Of a stretch of DNA of 52,017 nt, positions 16,478 to 26,002 are shown piece by piece. The DNA lies in the NCBI GenBank assembly GCA_016874535.1, contig VGUA01000012.1, positions 1 through 52,017 of the forward strand, written 5' to 3'. The stretch is from Gammaproteobacteria bacterium. GTDB taxonomy: Bacteria; Pseudomonadota; Gammaproteobacteria; Ga0077536. Made by a program: the position numbers and the translations under genes. The stretch's first letter is position 1, and every line of letters starts with the position of its first letter. The notes under the pieces are model-generated. The model had not been told where the DNA came from, did not search any database, and worked only from the letters and a program-made list of their open reading frames with translations.

Positions 16478-17194
16478 ATGATGAGGTTGAACAAATACCT
16501 CGGCGAGACCGGCTTCTGCTCACGCCGCGAGGCGGATCAGCTCATTCATGACGGACGGGTCACGGTCAACGGCCGGGTGGCGGTCATGGGTGCGCAGGTG
16601 GAGGAAGGCGACGAGGTCGCCGTGAACGGGGAGACGGTGCGCCCTCCCACCCGCGGTGGCCGCCCGCAGAAGGTGTATATCGCGCTCAACAAGCCGCTGG
16701 GCGTCACATGTACTACCGAGCACAGCGTGGAGGGAAATATCGTCGACTTCGTGGATCATCCGTCCCGCATCTTTCCCATCGGGCGGCTGGACAAGAACTC
16801 CGAGGGGCTCATCCTGCTCACCAGTGACGGGGATATCGTCAACGAGATCCTGCGGGCGGAGAACAAGTGCGAGAAGGAGTACCTGGTGGTGGTGGACAAG
16901 CCCATTACCGAGGATTTCCTGCGCAAGATGGCGAGCGGGGTCCGCATTCATCGCACCACCACCCGGCCCTGTCGCGTTCACAGGGTCGACAAGACCACCT
17001 TCCGGATCATTCTCACCGAGGGTCTCAATCGGCAGATTCGGCTCATGTGCGCGGCGTTTGATTATCACGTGCGCCAGCTTTGCCGCATCCGCATCGGCAA
17101 TGTGCGCCTCGGGCATTTGCGCTATGGGCGTTGGCGCAACCTCACGCCGGGTGAATTGCAGGGTCTGTTGCCGCGGTTTCGCGGCGCTCAGTAA
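16478..17194 (+). CDS. rluF: 23S rRNA pseudouridine synthase, RluF-like
   Basis: A 238-residue RsuA/RluB/E/F-family synthase. It has an N-terminal S4 RNA-binding domain (MRLNKYLGETGFCSRREADQ) and a catalytic domain with Asp105 in IGRLDKNSEGL. KPLGVTCTTEHSVEGNIVDF and the closing LTEGLNRQIRLMC are features I associate with RluF, which modifies helix 80 region uridines of 23S rRNA; RluB or RsuA cannot be excluded. GGAGG at 16465-16469 favours ATG 16478 over 16481. The end overlaps the convergent exported-protein gene by seven bases. Confidence 0.87.
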   Translation: MMRLNKYLGETGFCSRREADQLIHDGRVTVNGRVAVMGAQVEEGDEVAVNGETVRPPTRGGRPQKVYIALNKPLGVTCTTEHSVEGNIVDFVDHPSRIFPIGRLDKNSEGLILLTSDGDIVNEILRAENKCEKEYLVVVDKPITEDFLRKMASGVRIHRTTTRPCRVHRVDKTTFRIILTEGLNRQIRLMCAAFDYHVRQLCRIRIGNVRLGHLRYGRWRNLTPGELQGLLPRFRGAQ

Positions 17195-17925
17195 TCCTCG
17201 AAATCAAGCACCGGGGCGATTTGGTCCAGGTTGCCACCGTTTGGCATGAGAGCGGCGGGCGGCTCCGGCACGGCATCTTCCGTGAAGCCAGCGGCCGAGG
17301 CCAGCGGTCCGACTGTCTCACCCAGGCCGACGCCTGTGAGCGCGAAGTTCCAGCGCCCCGGATCCTGCACATTGGTGCCCTTCACGAAAGCGGCGAGCTC
17401 CGGCGCATACCAGCGGGTGGATTGGGTGCGCAGGCGGCGGCTGCCGAGGCCGAGGTGGTCCGTGCATTCGATGCGATAGGCGGAGATCTTGCCTGCCGGT
17501 ACCGTCACTTTTTCCAGGCCTTCCACGCGACATTCGGCCCGGGCCTTCATGGGCTCGTTCAGCTCCATGGTGTAGAAGCTGTAGTCCCCGGACCAGCGCG
17601 CTCCGGTCTTCAACGGAAACTGGATGACCGGCGCATACGGCAGGAACTCTGCCACCACCTGCCCATCCTGGCGGGTCATCCGGACGACGTTGTAATGATG
17701 GGCCTTGACGCTCTCCATGGTGTACTCACCACAGCGGGAGAGCAGGTTGCCTTCGGCCGTCACCTCGGCCAGCGTCCAGTCCGTGCAGTCCAGACCCATG
17801 ATTCGCCCTTCGAAGGTCAGACGATAGCCAATCACGGGCGCTGGAGGGGTGAAGGGTTCTTCTGCCGCAGCCAAGAGCGGCAGCATCAACAGAAAGACAA
17901 CCGAAGCAAGGGTGGAACGCGGCAT
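17188..17925 (-). CDS. Exported protein of unknown function
   Basis: A 245-residue protein with a signal peptide (ASVVFLLMLPLLAAAEE, cleavage after AAA) starting at ATG 17925. The mature part appears to be a beta-rich domain (VIGYRLTFEGRIMGLDC, FPLKTGARWSGDYSFYT, VTVPAGKISAYRIECTD, RRLRTQSTRWYAPELAAFVKG). The pattern of a base value scaled by GKI-AYRIE and RWYAPEL is seen in DUF3108-like periplasmic proteins, but the assignment is weak. Four Cys are present. It overlaps rluF convergently by seven bases and is divergent from the Rieske dioxygenase operon, with 176 bases between starts. Confidence 0.75.
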   Translation of the reverse strand: MPRSTLASVVFLLMLPLLAAAEEPFTPPAPVIGYRLTFEGRIMGLDCTDWTLAEVTAEGNLLSRCGEYTMESVKAHHYNVVRMTRQDGQVVAEFLPYAPVIQFPLKTGARWSGDYSFYTMELNEPMKARAECRVEGLEKVTVPAGKISAYRIECTDHLGLGSRRLRTQSTRWYAPELAAFVKGTNVQDPGRWNFALTGVGLGETVGPLASAAGFTEDAVPEPPAALMPNGGNLDQIAPVLDFEDY

Positions 17926-18101
17926 GCGGACACTCCGGACAGAAGTGGCGCAGAGCATGGCGCAGCCGGGTTGCCGCGGCAATGGATCACCTGCAGACTG
18001 ATCAAGAAAGCTCCTTTCCACATCTCGCGCGAGGGCGCAGGAGCGGGCTTGATTCCATACGCATAAATCTGGACGCGACCAGTTCAACCGAGGTCATGTG
18101 C

Positions 18102-19469
18102 ATGCCAACCAATCAACGCAGCGAGCTCACTGGCCTGCTGGAGGATCAGCCGGAAGCCGGAGTCTTCCGGGTATTGCCGGAGGCGTTCACGGATCCGGCG
18201 CTGTTTGATCTGGAAATGACCCACATCTTCGAGTCCACCTGGGTCTTTGCGGGCCTCGAAAGTGAGGTGGCGCGGCCTCATGACTTTGTCACGACCCGGA
18301 TTGGCCGCGTGCCCGTACTCATCACACGCGACGGCGACGGGCAGATTCGTGCTTTCCTCAACAGCTGCCGGCATCGCGGCACGCTGCTGTGCCCGTTGCG
18401 CAGAGGCAACCAGCGAGTCCATGTGTGCCAATACCACGGCTGGGCTTATGACAGTGCGGGCTGCAACAAGGCACTGACCTGGCAGGCGGATGGCCAGTAC
18501 CCCGAGGGATTTGGCAGTGCGGAGCATGACCTCGTGCCGGTGGCGAAGCTAGCGAATTACCGCGGTTTTCTATTTGTGAGCCTGTCGGATGCCGTGCCTC
18601 CGCTCGAGGACCATCTGGGCGAGGCCCGGGTGTTTCTCGATCTGGTGGCAGACCAGGCACCGGAGGGTCTCGAGTTCGTGCCCGGTGGTGTGAGCTACAC
18701 CTTTGATGGCAACTGGAAGCTGCAATTCGAGAACGGCCTCGACTACTACCACTTCGTCTCCACCCATATCTCTTTCATCCAGATACTGCGCCAGCGCGCC
18801 GCGAAGGAAGCAGAGCAGGGCCTCACCCCGCAGTGGGGCCTCGAGTTTGCCGAGACGGAGCCGGAAGCCGAGGGCACGTTCAGCTTTCCTTATGGTCATG
18901 CCGTGACCTGGTCGGTCGGCATCTCCGGGCAAGGGGCCGAACGCCGGCCGCTGCCACGGGATCCGGATCGTCTCGCGGAACTGCGGGCAAAGTTGGGTGA
19001 CAACCGGCTCAAGTGGATGCTGCGTCAGCGCAACCTGACCCTGTTCCCCAATCTCCAGATCGTTGATATCCAGTCCCTGCAGTTGCGCCTGTGGCAGCCG
19101 TTGGCGGTGGACAGCACGCGCATGGTGTCGTGGTGTCTTGCACCCATCGGTGAGAATGCCGAGGCCCGTCGTTACCGCATCCGGCAGTATGAGGAATTCT
19201 TCAATCCCAGCGGACTCGCCACGTCGGACGACAATGTGATGTATGCGTACTGCCAGGAAGGCTATGTCGCCGGCAGTCGCAACCGCATACGGAACCAGGG
19301 ACACCTGCGCGGCATGGGGCCCGGGCTCGCACCGCCACGGGATCACGCGGCGGAGCTCGGTCTGCGGTCAGCGGTTGTGGCCTATGGGACGGCCCAATTC
19401 GGGGACGAGACCTGTATCCAGGCAGGCTACCGGGAGTGGATGCGTCTGCTGCTGAAAGGAGTGGCATGA
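18102..19469 (+). CDS. Aromatic-ring-hydroxylating dioxygenase, alpha subunit (Rieske)
   Basis: A 455-residue large subunit. The Rieske [2Fe-2S] ligands are CRH and, after 17 residues, CQYH. The mononuclear iron site is ENGLDYYHFVSTH, with the bridging Asp and both His in place. With the beta subunit encoded next it should form an alpha3beta3 oxygenase that adds O2 to an aromatic acid or hydrocarbon in the cytoplasm. The ATG at 18102 (MPTNQRSE) sits eight bases after GAGG. The stop overlaps the beta-subunit start as ATGA. No ferredoxin or reductase gene is adjacent, so electron donors must be encoded elsewhere. Confidence 0.9.
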   Translation: MPTNQRSELTGLLEDQPEAGVFRVLPEAFTDPALFDLEMTHIFESTWVFAGLESEVARPHDFVTTRIGRVPVLITRDGDGQIRAFLNSCRHRGTLLCPLRRGNQRVHVCQYHGWAYDSAGCNKALTWQADGQYPEGFGSAEHDLVPVAKLANYRGFLFVSLSDAVPPLEDHLGEARVFLDLVADQAPEGLEFVPGGVSYTFDGNWKLQFENGLDYYHFVSTHISFIQILRQRAAKEAEQGLTPQWGLEFAETEPEAEGTFSFPYGHAVTWSVGISGQGAERRPLPRDPDRLAELRAKLGDNRLKWMLRQRNLTLFPNLQIVDIQSLQLRLWQPLAVDSTRMVSWCLAPIGENAEARRYRIRQYEEFFNPSGLATSDDNVMYAYCQEGYVAGSRNRIRNQGHLRGMGPGLAPPRDHAAELGLRSAVVAYGTAQFGDETCIQAGYREWMRLLLKGVA

Positions 19470-19972
19470 ACATGGCACCGACGGCACGAGAGATTGCGGA
19501 ATCCCTGCTGGTGCGGGAGGGGCGCCTACTCGATGAGCGCGATTGGTCGGCGTGGCTGGAGCTCTACACGCTGGATACCGTGTACTGGGTGCCGGCCTGG
19601 CGGGATGAGGACACGCAGGTCTCGGACCCGGACCGTGAAGTCTCGCTCATCTACCACACGGGTCGCTGGGGTCTGGAGGAGCGGGTGGTGCGGATACGTT
19701 CGCGCCAGACCGTGACGGCGCTTCCGCTGCTGCGTACCACGCATTTTGTCGGCAACGTTGAAGCGGCTTTCGCCGGGCAGGAAAGCATCGAGGCGCGTGC
19801 CAACTGGATGGTGCAGATCTACCAGCCCCGCACGACCCGCCAGCATGTGCATCACGGGAGCTGTGAAGTGGTGCTGGTGCGCGGGGAAGGGGAAACGTGG
19901 CGGATCGCCAGCAAGACGATCCGCCTGGTCAACGACTGCGTGAATGCGGTACTGGATTTCTACCTGCTCTGA
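19466..19972 (+). CDS. Aromatic-ring-hydroxylating dioxygenase, beta subunit
   Basis: A 168-residue small subunit with the NTF2-like fold: an ESLLVREGRLLDERDWSAWL helix, the LYTLDTVYWVPAW strand characteristic of the family, SLIYHTGRWGLEERVVR, and a C-terminal WRIASKTIRLVNDC. It is structural and helps set substrate range. ATG 19466 overlaps the alpha-subunit stop by four bases, ensuring coupled translation. It resembles benzoate/toluate/anthranilate-type small subunits more than naphthalene types, but this is by eye only. Confidence 0.9.
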   Translation: MNMAPTAREIAESLLVREGRLLDERDWSAWLELYTLDTVYWVPAWRDEDTQVSDPDREVSLIYHTGRWGLEERVVRIRSRQTVTALPLLRTTHFVGNVEAAFAGQESIEARANWMVQIYQPRTTRQHVHHGSCEVVLVRGEGETWRIASKTIRLVNDCVNAVLDFYLL

Positions 19973-19973
19973 C

Positions 19974-20419
19974 TCAGAGCTTGAAGGCGTTCATGAGATG
20001 CTCGATCACCTCTACCTCCGGCAAGTTGCCGAGATCCTTGTCCAGTGAGCGATCTTCCGCCGCCGCGGTGAAGGCGTCCATGGCATCGCGCAATTTGCCG
20101 AGCATGCGCGGATCCGCCACCAGGATGATGCGGTCGCAGGCTTTGGCTTCGCGTCCCGCCCGCAGCTTGGCCACAAGGGATTTGGCAAAAGTCTCCGCGA
20201 GATGATCCGTCGCTGAATGCTCGGTCTCCAGCGCGTGGCGATGACTGCCCTTGCTGTCAAAAGAGCGGCCGCCAGCATCGGCGTCCAGATCGTGATTGCG
20301 AAGTCGGCCCTCCGGGTGGTCAATGGTCTCAACCAGCGTGAGCGGCTGGTGATGTGCAGTCTGCGCAAAATTCTTGCGCCGGCGCGGTGAGCCACCAGGA
20401 TCCAGGTACGGTGCGTCAT
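19974..20419 (-). pseudogene. Host-attachment-protein family (baeRF-like), frameshifted
   Basis: The gene starts at ATG 20419 (MTHRTWILVAHRAGARI) then loses frame at the A4 run 20367-20370 (T4 on the coding strand). Adding one T restores RIFAQTAHHQPLTLVETIDH and continues through RNHDLDADAGGRSFDSKGSH to LVAKLRAGREAKACDRIILV and the stop at 19974. The corrected product has about 148 residues and fits the small host-attachment/archaeal-release-factor-like family, possibly RNA-binding or ribosome-associated. Its function is poorly known. It faces the dioxygenase beta gene convergently with a one-base gap. Like the alcohol dehydrogenase, the lesion is a single base missing in a homopolymer. Confidence 0.8.
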
Positions 20420-20512
20420 GTCATCCAACCTTTCTTGGCGTGTGGTGTCCTGACGAAATAGTCGCACATCAGAGGCGTTTTGCCGTGATCCAGGTCAGAT
20501 CGGGTCTGTCGG

Positions 20513-22519
20513 TCAGCCCTGCCTCGGGGCTTCGCGTTGGTAGTCGCGCTGCTCGGCCGCAAAACGGATGAAGTAATCGAGCGAACCCGGGTTCATCATC
20601 GCGTCACGGCTGGCGGCCTTGGCCACGTCGAATCCCATGAGGATCTTGCGCACCGGCACTTCAAGCTTCTTGCCGGTCAGGGTGTAAGGAATCTCTTCCA
20701 CGGCATAGATTTGATCCGGCACATGGCGTGGTGAGGCTTCGCGGCGCAAGGTCTCGACTATCCTCGCCACCAGTGCCTCATCGAGAGTCGCGCTCGGCGC
20801 AAGTTTCACGAACATGGGCATGAAGAAGCGCCCACCTTCCAGATCGAGATTGACGATGAGGCTGTCGGCGATTTCGGGCAAGGCCTGCACCGCACGATAA
20901 ATCTCGGCCGTGCCGATGCGCACCCCGTAGCGATTCAGGGTGGAATCCGACCGCCCGGAAATGAAACACCCGCCGCGCGCATTCACGCGAAAGAAATCTC
21001 CATGGCGCCAGAACCCCGGGTAATCATTAAAGTACGAATCGCGATAACGCACATCGCCGGGGTCATTCCAGAAATAGAGCGGCATGGAGGGCATGGGCTG
21101 GCGCACCACGAGTTCGCCAACGTCATCCACCAGCACCCGGCCTGCGTCATCCAGCGCCTCGACATCCACACCCAGCGCGCGACATTGGATCTCGCCCGCG
21201 TAGACGGGGCGCAGGCAGGTGCCTGTCACGAAGGCCGCCGAGATATCCGTGCCTCCGCTCTGTGACGTGACCCAGAGATCGGATTTCACTTCCGCGTAAA
21301 GCCAGGCCATGGATTCGCAGGTCACGGGCGAGCCGGTGAGCAGGAACCCCTCCAGCCGGGAGTAGTCGTAACGGTCCTTGGGCACCACGCCATTCTTCTG
21401 CATCATCGCCACATAGGTGGGGCTCGCGCCGAACAGCGTGGCTCCGCTTTCGGCAGCCAGACGCCACAGCACATCGGTTTCCGGTTGCGACGGATGGCCG
21501 TCGTAGATCATGGGAATGGCGCCGACCATGAGCGCACTCACCAGAATGTTCCACATGATCCAGCCGGAAGTGGTGTAGAAGAACATGCAGCCACCGGGGC
21601 GCAGATTGCAGTGCAGGGACAGCGATTTGTGCATTTCCAGGATGATGCCGCCATGCCCGTGCACGATGGCCTTGGGCAGGCCGGTTGTGCCGGAGGAGTA
21701 GACAATCCAGAGCGGATGGTCGAAAGGCAGCTGCGCGAACTCGAGCGCTGGAGCTGCTTCATCGGCCAGCAATGCCTGCCAATCGTGTGCGGTCGGCACT
21801 GGCGGGGTGCTGCCTTCCTGCAGGTAGCGGATGGAGATCACCTGCTCCAGCGAAGGCAGGGCTTCGATGATCTGGCGCGCTTCTTCGCGGCGGTCGAAGG
21901 CTTTACCACCATAGCGATAGCCATCCACGCAGATCATGATCTTGGGGGCTATCTGCTGGAAACGGTCCAGCACGCTGCGTACGCCGAAATCCGTGGAGCA
22001 GCTCGACCACACGGCACCGAGGCTCGCACAGGCCAGGAAGGCCACGAGCGTCTGGGGAATGTTCGGCATGAAGGCGACCACGCGGTCCCCGGGCACCACG
22101 CCGAATTTGCGCAGATGGGCAGCGAGGTGCGCGACATCGCCGGCGAGCACATCCCAGGAAATCTCCTGCAGTGGCAGGCTCTCACTGCTGAAACGCAGGG
22201 CGGTCTGGCCTTGCCGCGCATGGCGCAGCATGTGCTCGGCATAGTTGAGGCGCGCGCCGGGAAACCATTCCGCTCCCGGCATCTCGCGGCGACCCAAGGC
22301 CTTGCCGCGGGGTGCGGAAGACTGGATGTCGAAGAAGTCCCACACGGCGCTCCAGAACCCCTCGAGATCGTGCACCGACCAGGCATGCAGGGCATCGTAG
22401 TCCGCAAAATCAAGCTGCCTCTCGCGTTTCAACCAGCGCATGAAGCGCGTGAGTTCGGCTTCGTCGATACGCGCCGGGCCGGGAGTCCAGAGCAGTTCGC
22501 CTTCCAGGGGCATGGGCAT
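20513..22519 (-). CDS. Acetoacetyl-CoA synthetase (acetoacetate-CoA ligase)
   Basis: A 668-residue ANL-superfamily ligase that activates acetoacetate or a similar short acid with ATP and CoA. Family marks are the N-terminal WSVHDLEGFWSAVWDFF, EWFPGARLNYAEHML, the AMP-binding loop YSSGTTGLPKAIVHGHGG, TSGWIMWN, SQSGGTDISAAFV and the C-terminal FISGRSDSTLNRYGVRIGTA. The catalytic lysine region LTGKKLEVPVRKIL is intact. Start is ATG 22519 or 22513; AGGAA precedes both. It is divergent from the acyl-CoA carboxylase gene across 183 bases, suggesting joint control of ketone-body or leucine/isoprenoid-type acid use. Confidence 0.93.
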   Translation of the reverse strand: MPMPLEGELLWTPGPARIDEAELTRFMRWLKRERQLDFADYDALHAWSVHDLEGFWSAVWDFFDIQSSAPRGKALGRREMPGAEWFPGARLNYAEHMLRHARQGQTALRFSSESLPLQEISWDVLAGDVAHLAAHLRKFGVVPGDRVVAFMPNIPQTLVAFLACASLGAVWSSCSTDFGVRSVLDRFQQIAPKIMICVDGYRYGGKAFDRREEARQIIEALPSLEQVISIRYLQEGSTPPVPTAHDWQALLADEAAPALEFAQLPFDHPLWIVYSSGTTGLPKAIVHGHGGIILEMHKSLSLHCNLRPGGCMFFYTTSGWIMWNILVSALMVGAIPMIYDGHPSQPETDVLWRLAAESGATLFGASPTYVAMMQKNGVVPKDRYDYSRLEGFLLTGSPVTCESMAWLYAEVKSDLWVTSQSGGTDISAAFVTGTCLRPVYAGEIQCRALGVDVEALDDAGRVLVDDVGELVVRQPMPSMPLYFWNDPGDVRYRDSYFNDYPGFWRHGDFFRVNARGGCFISGRSDSTLNRYGVRIGTAEIYRAVQALPEIADSLIVNLDLEGGRFFMPMFVKLAPSATLDEALVARIVETLRREASPRHVPDQIYAVEEIPYTLTGKKLEVPVRKILMGFDVAKAASRDAMMNPGSLDYFIRFAAEQRDYQREAPRQG

Positions 22520-22702
22520 GAGTTCCTGTGTTGTCTTGTGTGGTGTTGGCAGCGAATCCGCGAGGTGCGGTGCAGTCCCGAGTGCGGGATGCAGACTCCG
22601 GATTTTACGCAGGAATGCCCGGGCAGGCATCGGCTGCGCCTGGCTTGAGGTGCGCGTTATGATGCACTCGGCTCTCCTTGCTTCAACTGTGGAAAACCGC
22701 CC

Positions 22703-25700
22703 ATGCCGCGCACTGTCATTCGTCGTGTCCTCATTGCCAATCGGGGCGAAATCGCGCTTCGCATCGCGGCCACCGTCCAGGATCTCGAGTTGGTGCCGGT
22801 GTGCGTGGCCGGTGAGGATGACCAGGATGCCGCACATTGGCTGCGGGCAGCGTCTCGTCAAGCACTGCCGGGACGAGGCGCTGCGGCCTATCTCGACATC
22901 GAGGCGGTGCTGGCCGCCGCGCGTGCCGCAGACTGTCAGGCCGTGCATCCGGGCTACGGCTTTCTCTCCGAGAATGCGGACTTTGCCGCTGCGGTGGAGG
23001 CGGCAGGCCTTGTCTTCGTCGGGCCGACGCCCGCCCAACTGCGGACCTTTGGCGACAAGATTTCCGCCCGCGCACTGGCTGCCGCAGAGCAGGTGCCGGT
23101 GCTCGAAGGCTCTTCTGCGCTCACTGATTTTGCTGCCTTGGAGACTTTCCTGACGGTCTTGGGCGAGGAGGGGACGGCCGTCGTCAAGGCTGCCGCAGGC
23201 GGTGGCGGTCGTGGCATGCAGGTGCTCTTGCCCCATATCGACAAGGCTGGCGCATTCACTCGATGTGGAGCTGAAGCCCTCGCGGCTTTCGGTGATGGCA
23301 CCCTCTACGCGGAGCGCTTCGTACCTGATGCCAGACATGTGGAAGTGCAGATCCTGGGCGACGGGCAAGGCGGTGTGGTGCACCTCTGGGAACGCGACTG
23401 CAGCCTGCAACGACGCCACCAGAAGCTGATCGAGATTGCGCCGGCCCCGGCGCTCGAGCCTGCCTTGCGCCAAGGCCTGCTCGATGCCGCCTGCCGGATG
23501 GCGGCCTCGGTCCGGTACCGCGGGCTCGGCACCTTTGAATTTCTTGTCGATGCCAAGGCCGGACGTTTCTGGTTCATCGAAGCGAATCCACGCCTGCAGG
23601 TGGAGCATACGGTCACCGAAGAAATCCTCGGGCTCGACCTCGTTGCCCTGCAGTTCGGGGTCGCCCGTGGAGAGACCCTGGCCGCGCTGGGGCTCGCCAT
23701 GCCACCGCCTGCGCCGCAGGCCACCGCAATCCAGATCCGCATCAATGCCGAGACCTTGAACGCAGATGGCAGTGCGCGCCCCTCGGGTGGCGTGCTCCGG
23801 ATCTTCGAGCCGGCGAGCGGCCCCGGGGTGCGCGTGGACAGCGGTGTTTACGGCGGATACGCCGCCAATCCCGCGTTTGATTCCCTGCTGGCAAAACTCA
23901 TCGTGCGCACGCCTGGCCTTGATTTCCCACGGGCGTGCGAGCGTGCGGCTGCGATGGCTGCGGCGTGTCGCGTGGAGGGCATGAATACCAGCCTGCCACT
24001 CGCACGCGCCATCCTCACCCACCCCGAGGTGCAGGCCATGGCCATCTCCACGCGTTTTCTGGAACTGCATGCCGGCGCGCTGCTGGAGACGACCGCGCAC
24101 TTCACTCCGGCGCATGAGTTGCCGCAGGCGGTGGCCCTCACGGAAGACACTGCAGCGACGCGCGACATTCCGGCCGGCATGACTGCCATCCGGGCACCGT
24201 TGCGCGGGAGTGTGGTGCGCCTGACGGTCGCGCCGGGCGCCATGGTGGCGCGAGGGGAGACGGTGGCGGTGCTCGAAGCCATGAAGATGCATCACCACGT
24301 GGAAGCACCGATGGCAGGGCTGCTGGTGGAATTTGTGGCGGCGCCGGGTGACACCCTCGCGGAGGAAGCACCCCTCTGTTTCCTTCGCCCTCTGGAGGAT
24401 GACGGCACAACGCACTCGACCGGCGAGGTGCTTGATCCCGCTGCCCTCCGTGCAGATCTCGCCGAGGTGGAAGCGCTGCATGCACTGGGGCAGGACGAAC
24501 AGCGACCGGAGGCGGTGGCCCGCCGTCGGCGCAACAAGCAGCGCACCGCGCGTGAGAATGTCGCCGCGCTGTGCGATCCCGACAGCTTCATGGAATACGG
24601 CGCCTTGATGGTGGCCGCGCAGCGCCGCCGCCGCACCCTGGAGGATCTGCGCAGGAACACGCCCGCAGACGGCCTCGTGGCCGGTATCGGGACGGTCAAT
24701 GCGTCACTCTTCGGGGATGAGGCCACGCGCTGTGCCGTGCTCGCCTATGACTACACCGTGCTGGCGGGCACCCAGGGCGCGATGAATCACAAGAAGAAGG
24801 ACAGACTCTTCGAACTCGCACAGGAATGGGCGCTGCCGGTGGTGTTCTTCACCGAGGGGGGTGGGGGTCGTCCCGGGGACGTGGATGTGGACGACATCAT
24901 CGGCTCATGGCTGGACCTGCCGACTTTTTCCACCTGGCCACAGCTGTCCGGGGTGGCACCGCGGATTGCGGTCAACGCCGGACGCTGTTTCGCCGGCAAT
25001 GCGGTGATCTTCGGCTGCGCGGACATCACCATCGCCACCGCAGACTCGAACATCGGCCTTGCCGGGCCGGCAATGATCGAAGGCGGCGGGCTTGGTCGTT
25101 TCACGCCGGAGGACATCGGGCCCATTGAGGTGCAGACGGCGAACGGGGTGGTGGATCTCGCGGTGAGTGATGAAGCCGAAGGTGCGCTGATGGCGAAGCG
25201 TATTCTCGGGTGTTTCCAGGGGCGGTTACCGGAATACTCGGCAGCAGATCAGCGCCTGCTGCGGCAGCTCATTCCCGAAGATCGACTGCGGGTGTATGAC
25301 GTGCGCAAGGTGATCGCGACGCTCGCGGATACGGATTCCGTAATCGAACTGCGTGCAGCTTACGGTATCGGCATCATCACGGCTCTGGTGCGCATCGAAG
25401 GCATTGCCTTTGGCCTCATCGCCAATGATCCCAGACATCTCGGCGGCGCCATCGACGGTCCTGCGGCGGAAAAAGCCGCCCGCTTCCTGCAGCTCTGCGA
25501 TGCCTATGGCCTGCCCATCGTGTCCCTGTGCGATACGCCAGGCTTCATGGTGGGGCCGGACAGTGAAAAGACGGCGGCCGTGCGGCGCGGATCGCGCCTC
25601 ATCATTGCGAGTGCCAACCTGAGTGTGCCGCTGTTCACGGTGGTTACGCGCAAAGGCTATGGATTGGGTGCGCAGGCGATGGCCGGTGGCAGTTTCCATC

Positions 25701-25999
25701 GCCCGCTGCTTTCCGTGGCCTGGCCGACCGGCGAATTCGGGCCCATGGGTCTGGAAGGCGCAGTGAATCTAGGATTCCGCAAGGAGTTGGAAGCAGAGAC
25801 CGATCCCGTCGCCCGCAAGGCACTGTTCGACACCTTGCTGGCTCGCATGTATGCGCAAGGCAAGGCCACCTCGGTGGCGTCGTATCTGGAAGTGGATGCG
25901 GTGATCGACCCTGCCGAAACACGCGCATGGCTGATGCGGGCGTTGCGGGCGGCAGGGCCTGTGCGGCGTGCCACCCGCGCCTGGGTGGATGTGTGGTGA
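22703..25999 (+). CDS. Single-chain biotin-dependent acyl-CoA carboxylase
   Basis: A 1098-residue fusion of all three carboxylase parts. Biotin carboxylase spans about 1-450: IANRGEIALRI, HPGYGFLSENADFA, the AAAGGGGRGM ATP loop and EANPRLQVEHTVTE. The biotin carrier is near 490-565 with EAMKM (biotinyl Lys about 528). The carboxyltransferase spans about 590-1090, with AGTQGAMNHKKKDR, VVFFTEGGGGRPGD, RCFAGNAVIFGCAD, ANDPRHLGGAID and KGYGLGAQAMAGG. It carboxylates an acyl-CoA with bicarbonate and ATP. The chain matches the long-chain acyl-CoA carboxylase architecture known from mycobacteria; the substrate is not evident. TATGAT at 22658-22663 is a possible -10. It starts 183 bases from the divergent acetoacetyl-CoA synthetase. 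Confidence 0.92.
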   Translation: MPRTVIRRVLIANRGEIALRIAATVQDLELVPVCVAGEDDQDAAHWLRAASRQALPGRGAAAYLDIEAVLAAARAADCQAVHPGYGFLSENADFAAAVEAAGLVFVGPTPAQLRTFGDKISARALAAAEQVPVLEGSSALTDFAALETFLTVLGEEGTAVVKAAAGGGGRGMQVLLPHIDKAGAFTRCGAEALAAFGDGTLYAERFVPDARHVEVQILGDGQGGVVHLWERDCSLQRRHQKLIEIAPAPALEPALRQGLLDAACRMAASVRYRGLGTFEFLVDAKAGRFWFIEANPRLQVEHTVTEEILGLDLVALQFGVARGETLAALGLAMPPPAPQATAIQIRINAETLNADGSARPSGGVLRIFEPASGPGVRVDSGVYGGYAANPAFDSLLAKLIVRTPGLDFPRACERAAAMAAACRVEGMNTSLPLARAILTHPEVQAMAISTRFLELHAGALLETTAHFTPAHELPQAVALTEDTAATRDIPAGMTAIRAPLRGSVVRLTVAPGAMVARGETVAVLEAMKMHHHVEAPMAGLLVEFVAAPGDTLAEEAPLCFLRPLEDDGTTHSTGEVLDPAALRADLAEVEALHALGQDEQRPEAVARRRRNKQRTARENVAALCDPDSFMEYGALMVAAQRRRRTLEDLRRNTPADGLVAGIGTVNASLFGDEATRCAVLAYDYTVLAGTQGAMNHKKKDRLFELAQEWALPVVFFTEGGGGRPGDVDVDDIIGSWLDLPTFSTWPQLSGVAPRIAVNAGRCFAGNAVIFGCADITIATADSNIGLAGPAMIEGGGLGRFTPEDIGPIEVQTANGVVDLAVSDEAEGALMAKRILGCFQGRLPEYSAADQRLLRQLIPEDRLRVYDVRKVIATLADTDSVIELRAAYGIGIITALVRIEGIAFGLIANDPRHLGGAIDGPAAEKAARFLQLCDAYGLPIVSLCDTPGFMVGPDSEKTAAVRRGSRLIIASANLSVPLFTVVTRKGYGLGAQAMAGGSFHRPLLSVAWPTGEFGPMGLEGAVNLGFRKELEAETDPVARKALFDTLLARMYAQGKATSVASYLEVDAVIDPAETRAWLMRALRAAGPVRRATRAWVDVW

Positions 26000-26002
26000 G
26001 CT

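Noticed and set aside
22520-24481. Very long open frame antisense to the acyl-CoA carboxylase, in frame with acetoacetyl-CoA synthetase
   Set aside because: It lacks family similarity beyond 22519 and is explained by high-GC codon bias producing few stops on the opposite strand.
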